Positions 61,351-63,804 of a DNA stretch of 63,804 bases are shown here, piece after piece. Source of the stretch: an uncultured Prevotella sp. (GTDB taxonomy: Bacteria; Bacteroidota; Bacteroidia; Bacteroidales; Bacteroidaceae); contig ONQB01000017.1 of assembly GCA_900319905.1 (NCBI GenBank), positions 1 to 63,804 of the forward strand, given 5' to 3'. The position numbers were made by a program, and so were the translations under genes. How positions within the stretch are numbered: position 1 is the stretch's first letter; each line of letters begins with the position of its first letter. The notes below the pieces were generated by a model. That model saw only the letters and a list, made by a program, of their open reading frames with translations. It was not told the DNA's origin and searched no databases.

Positions 61351-62700
61351 ATGAAAACGAAGCATTATATACTTTTGTCGGGGTTGCTGATGGCCCTGAG
61401 TGTTCACGGACAAGAGGCGTGGACGCTCAACCGCTGCATCGCCTATGCGCGCACACACGCCTCCGAGGTGAGACGGCAGACACTGGAACAGGAGCAGAAG
61501 CGCGCCGACTATCGCACGTCGCTGCTCGACTTCCTGCCCTCGGTGTCGGCGGAGGCCAACGGACAATACAGCTGGGGCCGCAACATCGACCCGGAGACCA
61601 ACACCTATAATAATGTCACCACGTTCAACAACTACTATGCTCTCGGCGCCTCTGTGACGCTCTTCGACGGCGGTGCTACTTGGAACGCCTTCCGGCAGGC
61701 CCGGCTCGACAGGGCCTCGGCACAGAGCGCCATTGACAAAGCCAGCGACGACAAGGCCATGAGCGTGATGGAGAAATATGTCGATGCCGTCTACACCCGT
61801 AGTACCATCGCTCTCACTGAGGAGAAACTGCGTGACTCAAAGGCGCTCTTGGTAAAGACCCGCCGCATGTTCGACCTCGGCGAGAAGAGCCGGCCCGACG
61901 TGGTGCAAGTAGAGAGCCAGGTGGCGGAGGATGAGTACAATCTCTTGCACCAGCGCAACCTTGCCGACAAGGCTCTGGCCGACCTGAAGACGGCCATGAA
62001 CTATCCGACCGACGACACGCTCTTGGTAGCCGGTCTGCCCGTCGATGTCGCCGCTGCCGCCATGCTGCCCGCCAACCGCCGGGCCTGCGACAGCCTGATA
62101 GCGAGTGGCTACTTCCTTGCCGACCGTCCTGCCGTGGCCGTAGCCGAGGCAGCTGCCGAACGAGCCCGGCTGTCGTGGAAGATACAGCGCGCTGCGCTCC
62201 TGCCCAAGCTCACGCTGAGCGGCGGCGTAGCAACCAACTACTACAAAAATCTCACAGCAGGCGGGCGGACTGAGGGTTTCGGCTCACAGTTCCACAACAA
62301 CATGGGTGAGTATGTTTACCTCTCTCTTTCCATACCCATCTTCAATGCTTCGTCGTGGAACAAGGTCCGAAGGGCTAAGACCGACTGGCAGGAAGCCCGC
62401 CTTGATGTGGAGAACGCACGCCGCAAGCAGCACGACGATGCCTTGCAGGCCGTCCTCGACTACCGTGGCTACGCCCGCGAGGTGGAGCAGCTGCAGCGCA
62501 AGGTGGCCTCTGACTCATTGGCGCACCACCTCTCTGATCGCAAGTACGAGGAAGGCATGCTCAGCGTCTTCGACCTGCACACCGCCTCGCAGACCTTGCT
62601 GCAAAGCCGCCTCCTCCTGCTGCAAAGCGAGATGATGCTGGCACTGAAGGCAAGGCTCGTCAACTATTACATCACAGGGGAGTTAGGAGTTAGGAGTTAG
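61351..62700 (+). CDS. TolC-family outer-membrane efflux protein
   Basis: A 449-residue outer-membrane channel for a tripartite exporter. A signal peptide (MKTKHYILLSGLLMALSVHG) precedes the TolC-type domain with two repeat halves of long helices and strands (WTLNRCIAYARTHASEVRRQ; later LQSRLLLLQSEMMLALKARL). The ATG at 61351 is chosen because the signal peptide begins there and it lies just downstream of the sigma-54 promoter; the open frame extends 10 codons upstream to a TTG. The last few codons and the stop are inside a 7-bp repeat tract, so slippage would change the C terminus. hlyD follows after 76 bp. Confidence 0.9.
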   Translation: MKTKHYILLSGLLMALSVHGQEAWTLNRCIAYARTHASEVRRQTLEQEQKRADYRTSLLDFLPSVSAEANGQYSWGRNIDPETNTYNNVTTFNNYYALGASVTLFDGGATWNAFRQARLDRASAQSAIDKASDDKAMSVMEKYVDAVYTRSTIALTEEKLRDSKALLVKTRRMFDLGEKSRPDVVQVESQVAEDEYNLLHQRNLADKALADLKTAMNYPTDDTLLVAGLPVDVAAAAMLPANRRACDSLIASGYFLADRPAVAVAEAAAERARLSWKIQRAALLPKLTLSGGVATNYYKNLTAGGRTEGFGSQFHNNMGEYVYLSLSIPIFNASSWNKVRRAKTDWQEARLDVENARRKQHDDALQAVLDYRGYAREVEQLQRKVASDSLAHHLSDRKYEEGMLSVFDLHTASQTLLQSRLLLLQSEMMLALKARLVNYYITGELGVRS

Positions 62701-62763
62701 GAATTAGGAGTTAGAAGTTAGGAGTTAGAAGTTAGGAGTTAGAAGTTAGAAGTTAGAAGTTAT
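62680..62763 (+). repeat. 12 tandem 7-bp repeats at the end of tolC
   Basis: Twelve contiguous heptamers of the form GAGTTAG or AAGTTAG (one GAATTAG, last AAGTTAT) run from 62680 to 62763. They cover the last codons of tolC and most of the gap to hlyD. As 7 is not a multiple of 3, loss or gain of a unit shifts the tolC C-terminal frame slightly and changes the spacing to hlyD. Confidence 0.95.
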
Positions 62764-62776
62764 TGAGTATAGCAAT

Positions 62777-63804
62777 ATGGATATAGAAATCAAACAGAAG
62801 AAATACCGCGTGCCACGGAAGTACTGGCCGTGGATAGGTGGGGGCGTGCTGGTCATTGCCCTGCTGGTATGGTTGGCCTTGGGCAATTTCACCTCAACGC
62901 TGCAAGTCGACACACGCGGACTGAGCATCGCTACAGTCACCGACGCGCGGTTCGACGACTACGTCAGTCTCGACGGCAATGTGGTGCCTATCCAGGTGGT
63001 GCAGATCTCACCCGAAGAGGGCGGCGTGGTCGTAGAGAAGGTCGTCGACGAGGGTTCGAAGGTGCACAAGGGCGATGTCATCGTCAGGTTGAGCAATTCC
63101 AACCTCGACCTCGAAATCCTCAACGCTGAGAGCGAGCTCGCCGAGAAGCAGGACATGCTGCGCAACACGCAACTGTCGATGGAGCAGGACCAGCTCAACA
63201 ACCGCACCGAGGCCGCACAGTATGCCAGACCGCCTTGCAGCGTGAGCAGCTCAACTCGCGCGAGGACTACCTCAAGGCCAAGGAAGACTACCAACTGGCC
63301 CAGGAGAAGAACCGACTCATCCGTCAGCGGCTCAGCAAGAGCGCGCAGATGCGACGGGCACAGATGGACCAGATGAGCGACAACCTCGCGTCCATGCAGC
63401 GCAACGTCGAGCTCGTGCGCCAGCGTAAGGCCAAGCTCAATGTGCGCTCCACCATCGACGGCGAGGTGGGCGCACTCGACGTAGAACTCGGTCAGAGCAT
63501 CACGCCGGGACAGAAGATTGGTGTCATCAACGACCTGAGCGACTACAAGGTGGAGGCACAGGTCGATGAGCACTACATCGACCGCGTACACGCCGGCCTC
63601 GCCGCCACGTTCACGCAGAACGGCAGGACCTACCGCTTGGAGGTGCGCAAGGTCTATCCCGAGGTACACGAAGGCCGCTTCAAGATTGACTTCGTCTTCC
63701 GTGGTGACCGTCCACAGAACATCCGTACGGGACAGACCTACTACATCGACTTGCAGCTCGGCGAGTCGAAGAAGGCCATCATCATCCCCAAGGGTACGTT
63801 CTAC
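62777..63804 (+). pseudogene. HlyD-family periplasmic adaptor, frameshifted and cut by the window end
   Basis: Membrane-fusion protein linking an inner-membrane transporter to TolC. The first frame gives an N-terminal membrane helix (YWPWIGGGVLVIALLVWLAL), then the biotinyl-lipoyl-like beta domain (VQISPEEGGVVVEKVVDEGS, VHKGDVIVRL) and the start of the coiled coil (EILNAESELAEKQDM). At about 63227-63229 one base appears to be missing. The correct protein continues in another frame from ACC at 63229 (TALQREQLNSREDYLKAKED, later ELGQSITPGQKIGVI and VDEHYIDRVHAG) and stays open to the window end. In the original frame a stop follows at 63376. This is either a recent pseudogene or a sequencing error. 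An ABC-type permease gene would be expected next. Confidence 0.8.

Noticed and set aside
63221-63240. Programmed ribosomal frameshift in hlyD
   Set aside because: No slippery heptamer or following stem-loop is visible; a single missing base is simpler.

Overview
This 63.8 kb window looks like chromosomal DNA of a Bacteroidota member, most likely Prevotellaceae (Prevotella/Segatella type). The reasons are: many genes preceded by the Bacteroidota -7 box TAnnTTTG, several with a -33 TTTG 19-21 bp further upstream; few Shine-Dalgarno sequences; and typical Bacteroidota families (fimbrillin lipoproteins, BspA-type leucine-rich repeats, an M64 peptidase, TamL/TamB, DUF4827, DUF2723, DPP-IV, a FucP-type permease and an Rnf operon headed by an RseC-like gene). 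I see no rRNA, prophage, insertion sequence or CRISPR array.

Layout. 0.2-0.6 kb: a small 39-codon gene on the minus strand with a full promoter and terminator. 0.8-2.8 kb: ftsH (-). 2.9-3.45 kb: tRNA-Arg(TCT) followed by an array of repeats made from its own 3' end. 4.1-16.3 kb (+): a 1450-residue acyl-CoA dehydratase activase fusion, serine acetyltransferase overlapping an RlmL-like methyltransferase, DPP-IV, then purD with two membrane proteins. 16.5-22.3 kb (+): a DUF2723/TMEM260-like GT-C protein coupled to a polysaccharide deacetylase, an 84-residue orphan and a FucP-type permease. 22.4-24.1 kb: a large palindromic intergenic element, a 22-bp repeat array and a decayed gene. 24.1-29.8 kb (-): rseC-rnfBCDGEA. 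30.3-34.7 kb (-): glmM with a DUF4827 lipoprotein, nrnA, and a nucleotidyltransferase. 34.9-41.9 kb (-): tamL and tamB. 42.5-44.6 kb (-): tetR, fabG, rluA. 45.3-46.4 kb (+): a GNAT-Nudix fusion. 47.0-57.7 kb (-): eight tightly packed genes for fimbrillin-like and leucine-rich-repeat surface lipoproteins, an M64 peptidase fusion, envelope proteins, an HTH-like protein and a membrane-anchored Ser/Thr kinase homologue. 57.9-60.4 kb (-): a histidine kinase and sigma-54 activator pair. 60.4-61.0 kb (-): hicAB. 61.3-63.8 kb (+): tolC and a frameshifted hlyD running off the window.

Most notable points. (1) The tRNA-Arg 3'-end repeat array. (2) A family of intergenic arrays with an exact 22-bp period at four loci, plus a weaker fifth. 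(3) Nested palindromic intergenic elements at three loci that share modules. (4) A -24/-12 sigma-54 promoter with two upstream dyads 22 bp apart in front of tolC, next to a sigma-54 activator gene. (5) The eight-gene fimbrillin/M64/kinase operon. (6) Three broken reading frames (hlyD, an LRR lipoprotein, and a decayed gene at 23.5-24.1 kb). Function calls rest on motif recognition by eye; no database search was run.
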